Below, in pieces: positions 5,648-12,904 of a stretch of 15,525 bases of DNA (position 1 is its first letter; every line of letters begins with the position of its first letter). This DNA comes from Candidatus Glassiibacteriota bacterium (GTDB taxonomy: Bacteria > Gemmatimonadota > Glassbacteria > GWA2-58-10): positions 1 to 15,525 of the forward strand of contig JAFGTO010000428.1 in assembly GCA_016934095.1 (NCBI GenBank), in the 5' to 3' direction. The notes beneath the pieces are model-generated. The model made no database searches. It worked only from the letters and a program-made list of their open reading frames with translations, and was not told the origin of the DNA. The translations under genes were made by a program, and so were the position numbers.

Positions 5648-6379
5648 ATGGAAATCAGAATAAAAGAGGTGTCCAAAAAAGACCGGCTGAAACAGGTGGA
5701 AGAACAATTCCGCTCCTGGGAGGTCCTGGGAACCAAGGCTGAAGCTGAAAAGGCCGAGAAGAAAACGACTTTCGTGACTATCTCCCGCGAATACGGCTGT
5801 GCAGCCTTCCGCATCGGCAACGCCGTGGCAGAGGCGTTGAACGCGGAGCTGCGCGGCCCTTCCCAGATACCCTGGGCGGTCTACGACCGCAAGCTGGTGG
5901 ACCTGGTCTGCGAAGACCACAAGCTGAACCGCACCCTGGTCGAAACCCTCGACCGGCAGCGCAAGCACGTTTTCAGCGACTATATCACCGGGATTTTTAC
6001 CGGCGAGCCGTCCTCGATCAAGGTGTTTAAGAAATGCGCCTCAACCATTTTCTCGCTGGCTTCCCACGGCAGAGTGATCCTGATCGGGCGGGCCAGCTCG
6101 CTGATTACCGAAAAACTTGCCGGCGGGCTGCACGTGCGCATAGTGGCCCCGCTCGACTGGAGGGTGGAGCAGGTCGCCGCCTTCGAGAAGATCGACTCGC
6201 CCGGCGAGGCCCGCCGCCACGTGCAGAAAATGGATGCCGAGCGGGAGAAGTTCGCCAGCGATTTCCTGGGCAGAAGCGTAAACGAGCCTGACATCTACCA
6301 CATGGTGCTCAACCAGAAACTGCTGGGGATCGAGGGGATCGTGGAGCTTATCCTGAAGGCTTTCGAGGCAGGGAAGTAA
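5648..6379 (+). CDS. cytidylate-kinase-like family protein
   Basis: The 243-aa product resembles the cytidylate-kinase-like (Cytidylate_kin2) P-loop family. Signatures are TISREYGCAAFRIG (44-57) at the P-loop position, VYDRKLVD (78-85), the GRVILIGRASS strand-turn (141-151) and MDAEREKFASDFLGRSVNEPDIYHMVLN (195-222), typical of the lid/base-binding end. The usual glycine-rich REYGSGG is REYGCAA here, so nucleotide binding may be altered. Residues 1-40 are a charged, probably helical extension before the kinase fold. The ATG is preceded by AGGAG nine nt upstream, a good start. It stands alone on the plus strand, convergent with the histidine kinase gene; no substrate can be inferred from neighbours. 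Members of this family are often not true CMP kinases, so I give no gene symbol. Confidence 0.85.
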   Translation: MEIRIKEVSKKDRLKQVEEQFRSWEVLGTKAEAEKAEKKTTFVTISREYGCAAFRIGNAVAEALNAELRGPSQIPWAVYDRKLVDLVCEDHKLNRTLVETLDRQRKHVFSDYITGIFTGEPSSIKVFKKCASTIFSLASHGRVILIGRASSLITEKLAGGLHVRIVAPLDWRVEQVAAFEKIDSPGEARRHVQKMDAEREKFASDFLGRSVNEPDIYHMVLNQKLLGIEGIVELILKAFEAGK

Positions 6380-6478
6380 GCGCTCTGCCGGGGCCTGACC
6401 GTGGTCTCCCCTGCAAAGCGAGGGCAGGTCATCCGGGCAATTGATAAAATGGTAGAATCAAGAGCAGGATCAGGCGTG

Positions 6479-7915
6479 TCATCCCGGTGAGGCTTTCGGC
6501 AGGCGGAAACTGAAGCAGGAGCCCTCGCCCTGCGTGCTGGCCACCCAGATCCCGCCACCCATCGAGTCGATCAACTGCCTGGCGATAGCCAGTCCCAGGC
6601 CGCTGCCCTTGACCTGGCTGTTGGCCGAGGCCCTCCTGAACTTCTCGAACACGTAGGGCAGATCGGCCTCGGCGATACCGCATCCGGTATCGCGCACATC
6701 CACCCGGACCATTCCCGGCCGCTCGTCCTCGCCGCAGTTGACCTCGATCCTTCCACCTTCCCTGTTGTATTTCAACGCGTTGTCCACCAGGTTGAAGATA
6801 ACCCGCTCGAGCTGGATCGGGTCGGCCAGCACCTGAACGTTGTCGTAGTCCGTCTGATAAGTCAGGCTCAACTGTTTTTCCTTGATCCGGGGACTGAACA
6901 TCTGCAGGATACCCTTGATCATGTTGCCGATGTCGAGTCGGGCCAGGCTCATTTTCAGCTCTCCGGCCTCCAGCTTGGACAGCGTGAGGAAATCCTGGAT
7001 CAGCCGCTCCATGGTGCTGCAGCTCTTGACTATATTGCCGAGCAGTCTGTTCTGTTTTTCATTGACCGGCCCGATCTTGTTGTCGAGAAGCAGGGTGGAG
7101 GTACCCAGGATGATGCCCAGCGGGTTTTTCAGGTCGTGGGTCAGCATGGAGATGAAATCTTCCCTCATGCGCTCGATCTCCCGGTCTTTGGTGACATCCC
7201 GGAACACAGCGACCGTGGCGAACGGCTGACCGTTCTCATCTTCGATCACTTTGCCGTCCGGCCCTGACACCGGGAAGCCCTGTACCCGGTAATAGCGCTC
7301 GCCTGCCGAATAATCCACGACCCGGCCTCCGGTGGAGCCAAGGTCCGCCAGGGCCTGGGAGCAGACATCTGCTGTCTCCCGGCTGACCACCTCCCGCAGG
7401 GCCATCCCGGCGACTGTTTTCGGCAGATCTTTCAGGCCGAAATTTTTCAGCAGGCAGCCGTTGGCCAACAGGACAGTGCCCTGGCGGTCGAGGACCACCA
7501 CCGCCTCGTCGAAGCTGTTCAGGATCGTCTCGGTCTTGCCGCGCTCGGTGAAGAGCAGGGCCTCGTATTCGCGGCGGAGCCTGTCGCGGCCGGCTTCCAG
7601 CAGCCGCAGCTCCTCGCTCACCGCCTCCCGGGTCAGGCGGTAGGCCTCCACCACCTGCCTGACAACCCGGACATGGGGGTTTCCGGCGATGTAAGAGTAT
7701 ACTGCAGCCTCTCCCCGGCCCTCGCGCGCCAGCAGTCCCTCGGCGGTCAGTCCTTCCAGGGCGTCTTCCAGGTCGTCCTGCGTACGGTTGAGCCACCCTG
7801 CCAGGCCGGAGGCGTTGTCCATGGCGAAGGGGTGTCCGTGGAAATAATCGATAAGCTCCAGCTTGACAACAGTGTTGGCCACCTGTTTGAGAAACTGCCT
7901 GACTTGTTTGTCCAC
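6479..7915 (-). CDS. PAS-domain sensor histidine kinase with N-terminal winged-helix-like region
   Basis: From a GTG at 7915 the protein has 478 aa. Residues 1-75 (VRQFLKQVANTVVKLELIDYF...LTAEGLLAREG) look like a small winged-helix-type fold. About 85-125 is a charged helix/coiled coil, about 128-245 a PAS domain, 250-315 a HisKA domain with phospho-acceptor His260 in MLTHDLKNPLG, and 355-478 a HATPase_c domain with N-box Asn379, DTGCGI (409-414) and GSGLGLA (437-443). The Asp261 and Asn264 after the His fit the ExxN/DxxN motif for phosphatase activity. No membrane span is seen, so it is cytoplasmic. The frame stays open to an ATG at 8023 that overlaps the upstream stop as ATGA, but GAAGGA seven nt before the GTG and a TTGCCG/CGGCAA hairpin at 7942-7959 favour 7915. 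It follows the KaiC-like gene; the response regulator is not in the window. Confidence 0.9.
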   Translation of the reverse strand: MDKQVRQFLKQVANTVVKLELIDYFHGHPFAMDNASGLAGWLNRTQDDLEDALEGLTAEGLLAREGRGEAAVYSYIAGNPHVRVVRQVVEAYRLTREAVSEELRLLEAGRDRLRREYEALLFTERGKTETILNSFDEAVVVLDRQGTVLLANGCLLKNFGLKDLPKTVAGMALREVVSRETADVCSQALADLGSTGGRVVDYSAGERYYRVQGFPVSGPDGKVIEDENGQPFATVAVFRDVTKDREIERMREDFISMLTHDLKNPLGIILGTSTLLLDNKIGPVNEKQNRLLGNIVKSCSTMERLIQDFLTLSKLEAGELKMSLARLDIGNMIKGILQMFSPRIKEKQLSLTYQTDYDNVQVLADPIQLERVIFNLVDNALKYNREGGRIEVNCGEDERPGMVRVDVRDTGCGIAEADLPYVFEKFRRASANSQVKGSGLGLAIARQLIDSMGGGIWVASTQGEGSCFSFRLPKASPG

Positions 7916-7941
7916 CGTGCGTTCCTTCTTGTGCCCGAACC

Positions 7942-7959
7942 TTGCCGTGGCAACGGCAA
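7942..7959. repeat. small hairpin between the KaiC-like and histidine kinase genes
   Basis: TTGCCG (7942-7947) and CGGCAA (7954-7959) are perfectly complementary with a 6-nt loop, in the 104 nt between the KaiC-like stop and the GTG chosen for the kinase. Its presence argues weakly that this stretch is a non-coding intercistronic spacer. Confidence 0.35.
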
Positions 7960-8019
7960 ACCCGGTCGAGGTGCCGCGCTGCAGCGCACCAGGCGGCCGA
8001 ACCTGCCCGGGCAAGGCTG

Positions 8020-9573
8020 TCATTTCAGGGATTGTTTCTGGCGCTCGCGGAGCTTGCGGCTGGCTTCCACCCAGCGGGTGGCATCCTCCAGCACGTCTTT
8101 CAGCTCCAGCTTTTCGACTTTCGTGGCCTGGCTTCCTCCCATCACCTCAACCCCCTTCTCAAACTTGGTCTTGACCTCTATCCCGCCTTTGGTAATCACG
8201 AACTCCGGGATCGACTTGTCGTGGTCGGTGCCGCGCATTTTAAGCAGCGCCAGCGCCCGCCTGATATCGCCGTCCAGCTCCACATAGCGCAGCAGCAGCA
8301 GGTTGTCGAACAGGCCCAGGGTGCGCCGGCTGTCGAAGTCGAAAGAGCCGAACATCTTGTCCACCTCGAAAGTGAACACACTGCAGACGCGGTAATGCGA
8401 GAAGAGGGCCAGGAGTGCGCCCAGGTAGTCCAGCAGGTAATCGTGGTCGGCGATCGCCTGGACCAGGTGGGTAAGCCCATCAACGGCCACGCGCCGGGGC
8501 CTGCCCTCGCCCTGGATGCGCTGCCTGATATCGTAGAGCAGCTCATCCACGGACAGCCCGATGGAGTCCCGGTAAAGGACCTCGCAGAGGCCGTCGGCCA
8601 GGTACTTGTTCAGCTTGACTCCGAACGAGCGGCAGGTGGCTACCAGTGCGCTCTGCGCCTGCTGAAAGCTCAGGACCAGGGCCGGCTCGCCCTGCTTGAG
8701 CCCCTGGTAGATGAACTGGGCGGCGAGCACGGTTTTGCCGGTGCCGCTGCTGCCGGCGACTACGGTGGAGCTGCCGGCCGGGAAGCCTCCGCCGCACATC
8801 TCATCCAGGCCCTTGATCCCTGTCATCACCCGCGGTACGGCGACAGAGCTTTCCCCGGCGGCTGCAGGGCCGCCGGCGGGCAGCTCTACGGAGGCGCAGA
8901 CCGGGAATACCGCCAGCCCGTCGGCAGTGAACTTGAGGGTGTGTTTACCGGACAAGTGGCGTTGCCCGCGGGACTTGATCACCTCGACAAACCTCTCGCG
9001 GCGGTGCTTGCCCCCCTGCTCGTATGAGAGGCGCACTACGGTATCCGTGATATATTCCTCGATGTTGGCGCCTTCGATCTGGCTGGACTCGATTTCCTTG
9101 ATCAGGACCGCGCTGGTGGTGATTTTCCTCAGGCCCGCCAGGAACTTGCTCAACAGCACCCGCAGCTGCTGGGTATCATCGGTGATCCGGCGGAAATGGG
9201 TCACCGAATCGACCATGATCCGGGTGGCTCCGATACTGCTGGTGATCCTGGAGAAACCGCTCTCCGACTTGAGCAGCATCTCGCTCACCGCTTCCGGTGA
9301 GGAGGGGATCACCCGGACCAGGTTTTTTCTCTCGAGCTCCTGGAGGTCCCAGCCGAAAACCAGGGCGTCCCGGTAGAGTTTCCCGGGTTCTTCCTCGAAA
9401 GTGATAATGATGCCCGGCTGGCTGCAGTGGTGCGCCCCGTAGTAGATATACTGCAGCCCCAGGGTGGTCTTGCCCGCTCCCGGGGTACCCTCGACCAGCA
9501 GGGTGTTATCCGGGATAACGCCACCGTAGAGCACCTCATCGAGTCCGGCAATTCCGGTTTTGATCAGTTCCAC
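8020..9573 (-). CDS. KaiC-like double-domain RecA-fold ATPase
   Basis: The 517-aa protein has two tandem KaiC/RecA-type domains. Domain 1 has Walker A GTPGAGKTT (29-37), catalytic-type Glu pair in TFEEEPGK (Glu60/61), Walker B RIMVDS (118-123) and the family stretch EVIKSRGQRH (197-206). Domain 2 has Walker A GSSGTGKT (274-281) and Walker B VAVDG (362-366), but the Glu pair is replaced by Gln304-Gln305 in LSFQQAQ. By hand alignment the KaiC Ser431/Thr432 phosphosites correspond to Leu and Gly. The start is GTG at 9573 with GGAG seven nt upstream; the frame stays open another 80 codons into aroB, but that part is a compositional shadow. It begins 52 nt after aroB and precedes a histidine kinase, a KaiC-kinase pairing that suggests ATP-dependent signalling. 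No kaiA or kaiB is nearby, so a circadian clock is not implied. Confidence 0.92.
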   Translation of the reverse strand: MELIKTGIAGLDEVLYGGVIPDNTLLVEGTPGAGKTTLGLQYIYYGAHHCSQPGIIITFEEEPGKLYRDALVFGWDLQELERKNLVRVIPSSPEAVSEMLLKSESGFSRITSSIGATRIMVDSVTHFRRITDDTQQLRVLLSKFLAGLRKITTSAVLIKEIESSQIEGANIEEYITDTVVRLSYEQGGKHRRERFVEVIKSRGQRHLSGKHTLKFTADGLAVFPVCASVELPAGGPAAAGESSVAVPRVMTGIKGLDEMCGGGFPAGSSTVVAGSSGTGKTVLAAQFIYQGLKQGEPALVLSFQQAQSALVATCRSFGVKLNKYLADGLCEVLYRDSIGLSVDELLYDIRQRIQGEGRPRRVAVDGLTHLVQAIADHDYLLDYLGALLALFSHYRVCSVFTFEVDKMFGSFDFDSRRTLGLFDNLLLLRYVELDGDIRRALALLKMRGTDHDKSIPEFVITKGGIEVKTKFEKGVEVMGGSQATKVEKLELKDVLEDATRWVEASRKLRERQKQSLK

Positions 9574-9625
9574 CTGCTGTCTCCGGGTTGTTTGAATACA
9601 CACCGCCGCTCGTTTACCAGCGGTT

Positions 9626-10750
9626 TCAGCCCAGGGCCCCGCGGGCCTGCAAGGCCCGGGCGATGAGTTCCTCCTCCACCGGGATCCCGTAAGCCCCCTC
9701 CGGGGTGGCGGCCATACGTCCGATTTCCGCGGGCAGTGCATACCTGGGCCTGGAGCCGCGGGCTTTCTTGTCCAGGCGGGCCAGCTCCAGCACCTGGTCC
9801 ACCCGCACCTCAAGGGGGGCCAGGTCCACCGGCAGCCCGAGCCCGGCCAGGATTTTCTCGAGGCGATCCAGGTCTCCGGGCGGTAACAAATCCATCAGGG
9901 CCGCGGCCTGGGCCTCCACCACCATCCCGCAGGAGACGGCCTGCCCGTGCAGCCAGCGGTAGCCGGAAAGCGTTTCCAGAGCATGGCCCACGGTGTGGCC
10001 GAAGTTGAGGATCTGTCGCAGGTTGCCTTCCCTCTCGTCCGCGGAAACCACCGAGGCCTTGATCCGGCAGTTGCGGGCGACCAGCGCGGCTGTCAGCTCC
10101 TCGTTCTCAGGTCTCAGCTTGCCTGCGTTTTGCTCGAGCAGGGCGAAAAGGCCGGCATCCCGGATCACCCCGTGTTTTACCACCTCGGCCAGGCCGGCGC
10201 TGAAATGTTCCCGGGTCAGTGTTCTCAGCACCCCCGGGTCGATCAGCACCAGGGAGGGCTGGTGGAAAGCTCCGACCAGGTTCTTGCCCCAGGGGACATC
10301 CACTCCGGTCTTACCGCCGATGCTGCTGTCCGCCATGGCCAGCAGGCTGGTCGGCACCTGCACCAGGCTTACCCCCCTGGCATAGGTAGCGGCCACGAAA
10401 CCCGCCAGGTCGCCCACCACCCCGCCGCCGAGTGCGACCACCACCGTATCCCGGCCCAGACCTGCGGCGAACATATTGTCCTCGACCCGGCTTTTCACTT
10501 CCCGGGTCTTGCTTTGTTCTCCGGCGGGGAATACGATGGGCCCTTCGCAGCGCAGCCCCCGTCCCCTCAGGGCATCGACAAAAGGCCGGGCGTAAAGCTT
10601 TTCCAGGTTGGAGTCGCTGATAACCGCGAATGCCTGGCTGCCGAACTGCAAAGCCAGCAATTCCGCCGATTCTTCCAGCAGGCCGGGACGGATCAGGATC
10701 CGGTAAGAACGGTCGGCTTGTTCTTTCAGCTCAACAATGATTTCTTCCAT
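9626..10750 (-). CDS. aroB: 3-dehydroquinate synthase
   Basis: AroB converts DAHP to 3-dehydroquinate with catalytic NAD+ and a divalent metal, the second step of the shikimate pathway. The 374-aa product has family length. It shows the NAD-binding GGGVVGDLAGFVAATYARG (108-126), the VPTSLLAMADSSIGGKTGV segment (132-150), and metal ligands Glu189 (AEVVKHG), His252 and His268, whose 16-residue spacing matches the fungal enzyme; His256 is the adjacent catalytic His. Two consecutive ATGs lie at 10753 and 10750; AGG five nt before the second gives the better ribosome site, so I use 10750. The frame extends to a TTG at 10819 with no supporting site. It is on the same strand as the KaiC-like gene 52 nt downstream and may be co-transcribed with it; a functional link is not obvious. 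Confidence 0.96.
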   Translation of the reverse strand: MEEIIVELKEQADRSYRILIRPGLLEESAELLALQFGSQAFAVISDSNLEKLYARPFVDALRGRGLRCEGPIVFPAGEQSKTREVKSRVEDNMFAAGLGRDTVVVALGGGVVGDLAGFVAATYARGVSLVQVPTSLLAMADSSIGGKTGVDVPWGKNLVGAFHQPSLVLIDPGVLRTLTREHFSAGLAEVVKHGVIRDAGLFALLEQNAGKLRPENEELTAALVARNCRIKASVVSADEREGNLRQILNFGHTVGHALETLSGYRWLHGQAVSCGMVVEAQAAALMDLLPPGDLDRLEKILAGLGLPVDLAPLEVRVDQVLELARLDKKARGSRPRYALPAEIGRMAATPEGAYGIPVEEELIARALQARGALG

Positions 10751-10895
10751 CATTACCTGCGGAAGACAGGCGGGAGGAAAGGGCACGCTGCAACCGGCCG
10801 GCGGCCGCCGCCGGGGCAAGACCCTTTATTTCCATACTATCGGAGTGTGAACGGATGATTTTTCGCCCACGGCGAGCGAGGAGAGGCCACGGTGT

Positions 10896-11813
10896 CTAAT
10901 CGATAATGAGCTGTTCGCGGCCGTTGAAGACTTCCAGAAAAGCGGCTTCCTTTTCCTTTACTCTCTGCTTGGCGTAAGCCTCCATCTCATCCATTTTTTC
11001 ATCAGTGTGGGTAGGCTCGTGATGGTGCAGCACAAGCTTTTTTACTCCGGCCTCGATAGACCAGTCAATGGCATCATCCGTGCTGCTGTGGCCCCAACCT
11101 TTATGGGTAAGATACTCCTCAGGCGTGTAAGCCGCGTCGCAGACCAGAATGTCCGCATTCTTGAAAAATCTCAGCAGCCGCTGGTTTTGCTGTTCGACAA
11201 TGTCAGGGATATCATCGAAAGCATCCTCTTCATCCTCATCGTCCTCGTCATCCACGTTGATAAAGTCGTGGTACGGCTCGTGGTCGCCGGTATAGATAAA
11301 AGCCTTGTCCCCGTCGGAGATCCGGTAACCCAGGGTCAGCACCGGGTGGTTCATGTATTGACTCTGCACGTGCAGGCTGCCGATATCGAACTCGCATTCC
11401 TTGAGGTCATGGAAAGTAATATTAGCTGCCAGTTGAGCCGTGGAGATCGGGAAATAGCTGTAATCCATCTGCCCGGCAAAAACCTCCTCGAGTTTTTTCT
11501 CGTAATGCACCGGGCCGTAAATATCTATCGAGGTGCCGGGTATGAAAGCCGGTACGAAAAAAGGGAACCCGTTGATATGGTCCATGTGTGTGTGTGTAAT
11601 CAACAGGTGTATTTTCAGCGGCTTGGGCAGGCCCAGGAGACTCAGCCCGCATTCCCTGATACCCGTACCGGCATCGATGATGAAAATCTCGCCGCCGATC
11701 GGGATCTGGTCATCGCCGATCAACTGCATGGAAGTGGTGTTGCCGCCGTATCTGACAGTATGCGGTCCGGGCACCGGGACCGAGCCTCTGACACCCCACA
11801 ATTTGACTCTCAT
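10896..11813 (-). CDS. metallo-beta-lactamase-fold hydrolase (phosphodiesterase-like)
   Basis: The 305-aa protein has an MBL fold: MRVKLWGVRGSVPVPG at the N-terminus, the metal motif THTHMDH (73-79), His156 in NHPV, Asp226 in CDAAY and His264 in LHHHEPTH. The layout resembles RNase Z/PhnP-type and class II cyclic-nucleotide phosphodiesterase-like members, which cleave phosphodiesters, but the substrate cannot be set from sequence. Between the TGDH strand and the Asp226 strand sits an acidic insertion (188-201, almost all Asp/Glu) that is unusual for the fold. No signal peptide is present, so it is cytoplasmic. The ATG at 11813 follows a GGGGGA and lies 14 nt after the HDOD stop, so the two are almost certainly one operon. 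Confidence 0.88.
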   Translation of the reverse strand: MRVKLWGVRGSVPVPGPHTVRYGGNTTSMQLIGDDQIPIGGEIFIIDAGTGIRECGLSLLGLPKPLKIHLLITHTHMDHINGFPFFVPAFIPGTSIDIYGPVHYEKKLEEVFAGQMDYSYFPISTAQLAANITFHDLKECEFDIGSLHVQSQYMNHPVLTLGYRISDGDKAFIYTGDHEPYHDFINVDDEDDEDEEDAFDDIPDIVEQQNQRLLRFFKNADILVCDAAYTPEEYLTHKGWGHSSTDDAIDWSIEAGVKKLVLHHHEPTHTDEKMDEMEAYAKQRVKEKEAAFLEVFNGREQLIID

Positions 11814-11827
11814 TATCCCCCGCTTGC

Positions 11828-12685
11828 TTAAGATGACAGGAAGATAGTGGCTTTTTCTATTTCTTCCGGCAGGTTTTTCAGAGCGGCGTTGATTTCTTCT
11901 TCGGTGATTTTAAGGATCTCATAAGCCTTCTCATCCAGCCAGGACTCGACGAAATCCTTGGAGCTGATATAGCCCAGTTTTTCCACCCAGCAGTTGGCGA
12001 GGTGAACCACCCAGACCAGGCGGTGATGGTTTTCCTCGGGGACGTGGTGATAATGGGTGGCATCCACCAGGTTTTCACTGAGCGACCATTTCTGCGCCAG
12101 CAGACTTCCTACTTCTGCATGGTCGATACCCATCTTGTCGGTCTCGGCCCGGACACTCGACAATTCATTGGCCCTGGCATGGTCGATGGTTGCGGCAAAC
12201 CATTGGGGCAGAGCCAATGCCATGACAATCTTGCCGATATCGTGAACCAACCCGGCCACGAAATACTCATCCGCCAGGCGGGGATCCGGCTCGATCTTCC
12301 GGCAGATCTTCTTGGCGGCAATCGCCGCGCAGAGGGAATGCTGCCAGAAAAGATGCTGGTCGAAATTCTTTACCTTTATCTTGCTCTGTCCCATCTGGCC
12401 GATAATGGCGGTGCTCAAGGCCAGGTTCTTTATGGTATTTATCCCCAGCATCACCACGGCCTGTTTCAGCGAGACTTTGTTCGGCATACCGAAAAAGGCG
12501 GAGTTGATCAGCTTGAGGACTTTTGCGGTCAGGACCGGGTCCAGTTGAATGACTTTAAGAAGGTCCCGGGGGGAAGAGTTGATATCGTTGGCCAGCTCGA
12601 TGACCTTGGTCACCGTGGTGGGCAGGCTGGGCATCTTCTCGATCGAGGCCATCAGCTTTAGATTCACATCGTTCTGCGCTGGCAA
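11828..12685 (-). CDS. HDOD domain protein
   Basis: The 285-aa product is a single HDOD domain, a catalytically doubtful relative of HD-GYP phosphodiesterases found in signalling and regulatory proteins. Visible features are IEKMPSLPTTVTKVIEL (15-31), NSAFFGM (61-67) with the following QAVVMLGI (75-82) typical of the family, His116 in FWQHS, the HD pair His148-Asp149 in LVHDIGK, His189 in IDHAEVG and HLAN (228-231), where Asn replaces the last metal-binding Asp of active HD enzymes. It has no receiver or output domain. The start is TTG at 12685, chosen because TAAGGAGG lies seven nt upstream and the next starts (GTG at codon 7, ATG at codon 12) are too far away. It heads an operon with the MBL hydrolase and has a good promoter at 12784-12812. 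Confidence 0.93.
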   Translation of the reverse strand: MPAQNDVNLKLMASIEKMPSLPTTVTKVIELANDINSSPRDLLKVIQLDPVLTAKVLKLINSAFFGMPNKVSLKQAVVMLGINTIKNLALSTAIIGQMGQSKIKVKNFDQHLFWQHSLCAAIAAKKICRKIEPDPRLADEYFVAGLVHDIGKIVMALALPQWFAATIDHARANELSSVRAETDKMGIDHAEVGSLLAQKWSLSENLVDATHYHHVPEENHHRLVWVVHLANCWVEKLGYISSKDFVESWLDEKAYEILKITEEEINAALKNLPEEIEKATIFLSS

Positions 12686-12692
12686 GGGCTGC

Positions 12693-12700
12693 CCTCCTTA
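12693..12700 (-). promoter_or_regulatory. near-perfect Shine-Dalgarno fixing a TTG start
   Basis: TAAGGAGG on the minus strand ends seven nt before the TTG of the HDOD gene. It is the strongest ribosome-binding site noticed in the window and decides the start codon, perhaps compensating for the weak TTG. Confidence 0.75.
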
Positions 12701-12783
12701 TAAGCTTTCCCTGCAGTTATTATCAGGCTCGAAACTCCACCGTGTCATAAAACAAGGTTCGGTCCGCCTTTTTCAGATTACCT

Positions 12784-12812
12784 ATTTTACAGAATTTTAA
12801 CGTGCATTGCAA
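12784..12812 (-). promoter_or_regulatory. sigma70-type promoter for the HDOD-MBL operon
   Basis: On the minus strand TTGCAA (12812-12807), a 17-nt spacer and TAAAAT (12789-12784, 5/6) form a good promoter about 100 nt upstream of the HDOD start, in a locally AT-rich stretch. The -35 is the same TTGCAA as in the pyrG promoter candidate. Confidence 0.55.
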
Positions 12813-12834
12813 GGGTTTTTCCCTCTGCGGCCAT

Positions 12835-12889
12835 CATTCCCCGGCGACCAGGCATTGAAGATTCTCCGAGAGCCAAGCTGCGGGGAATG
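12835..12889 (-). terminator. inverted repeat downstream of the metallophosphoesterase gene
   Basis: CATTCCCCG (12835-12843) and CGGGGAATG (12881-12889) are perfectly complementary over 9 bp with a 37-nt spacer, just after the stop at 12905 and before the HDOD promoter. No T-run follows on the minus strand, so termination is only a possibility. Confidence 0.3.
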
Positions 12890-12904
12890 CGCTCGCCGTT
12901 CAAT

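Noticed and set aside
6380..6478. Bidirectional terminator between the convergent cytidylate-kinase-like and histidine kinase genes
   Set aside because: The 99-nt gap has short complementary words but no stem longer than about 6 bp followed by a T-run in either direction.
7916..8023. 36-codon N-terminal extension of the histidine kinase to an ATG overlapping the KaiC-like stop (ATGA)
   Set aside because: Translational coupling is possible, but there is no Shine-Dalgarno at 8023, the peptide is low in structure, a hairpin lies in it, and the GTG at 7915 has GAAGGA at ideal spacing. Kept as the alternative start.
8020..9573. A circadian KaiABC clock
   Set aside because: No KaiA or KaiB is present, the phosphosites are not conserved in the hand alignment, and KaiC-like ATPases are widespread outside clocks.
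9574..9813. 80-codon N-terminal extension of the KaiC-like frame
   Set aside because: It overlaps aroB, is rich in Trp/Arg/Pro like a shadow frame, and a GTG with a good Shine-Dalgarno at 9573 starts exactly at the family's normal N-terminus.
10751..10819. 23-codon extension of aroB to a TTG
   Set aside because: Pro/Arg-rich and without a ribosome site; the double ATG at 10750/10753 starts right before the conserved region.
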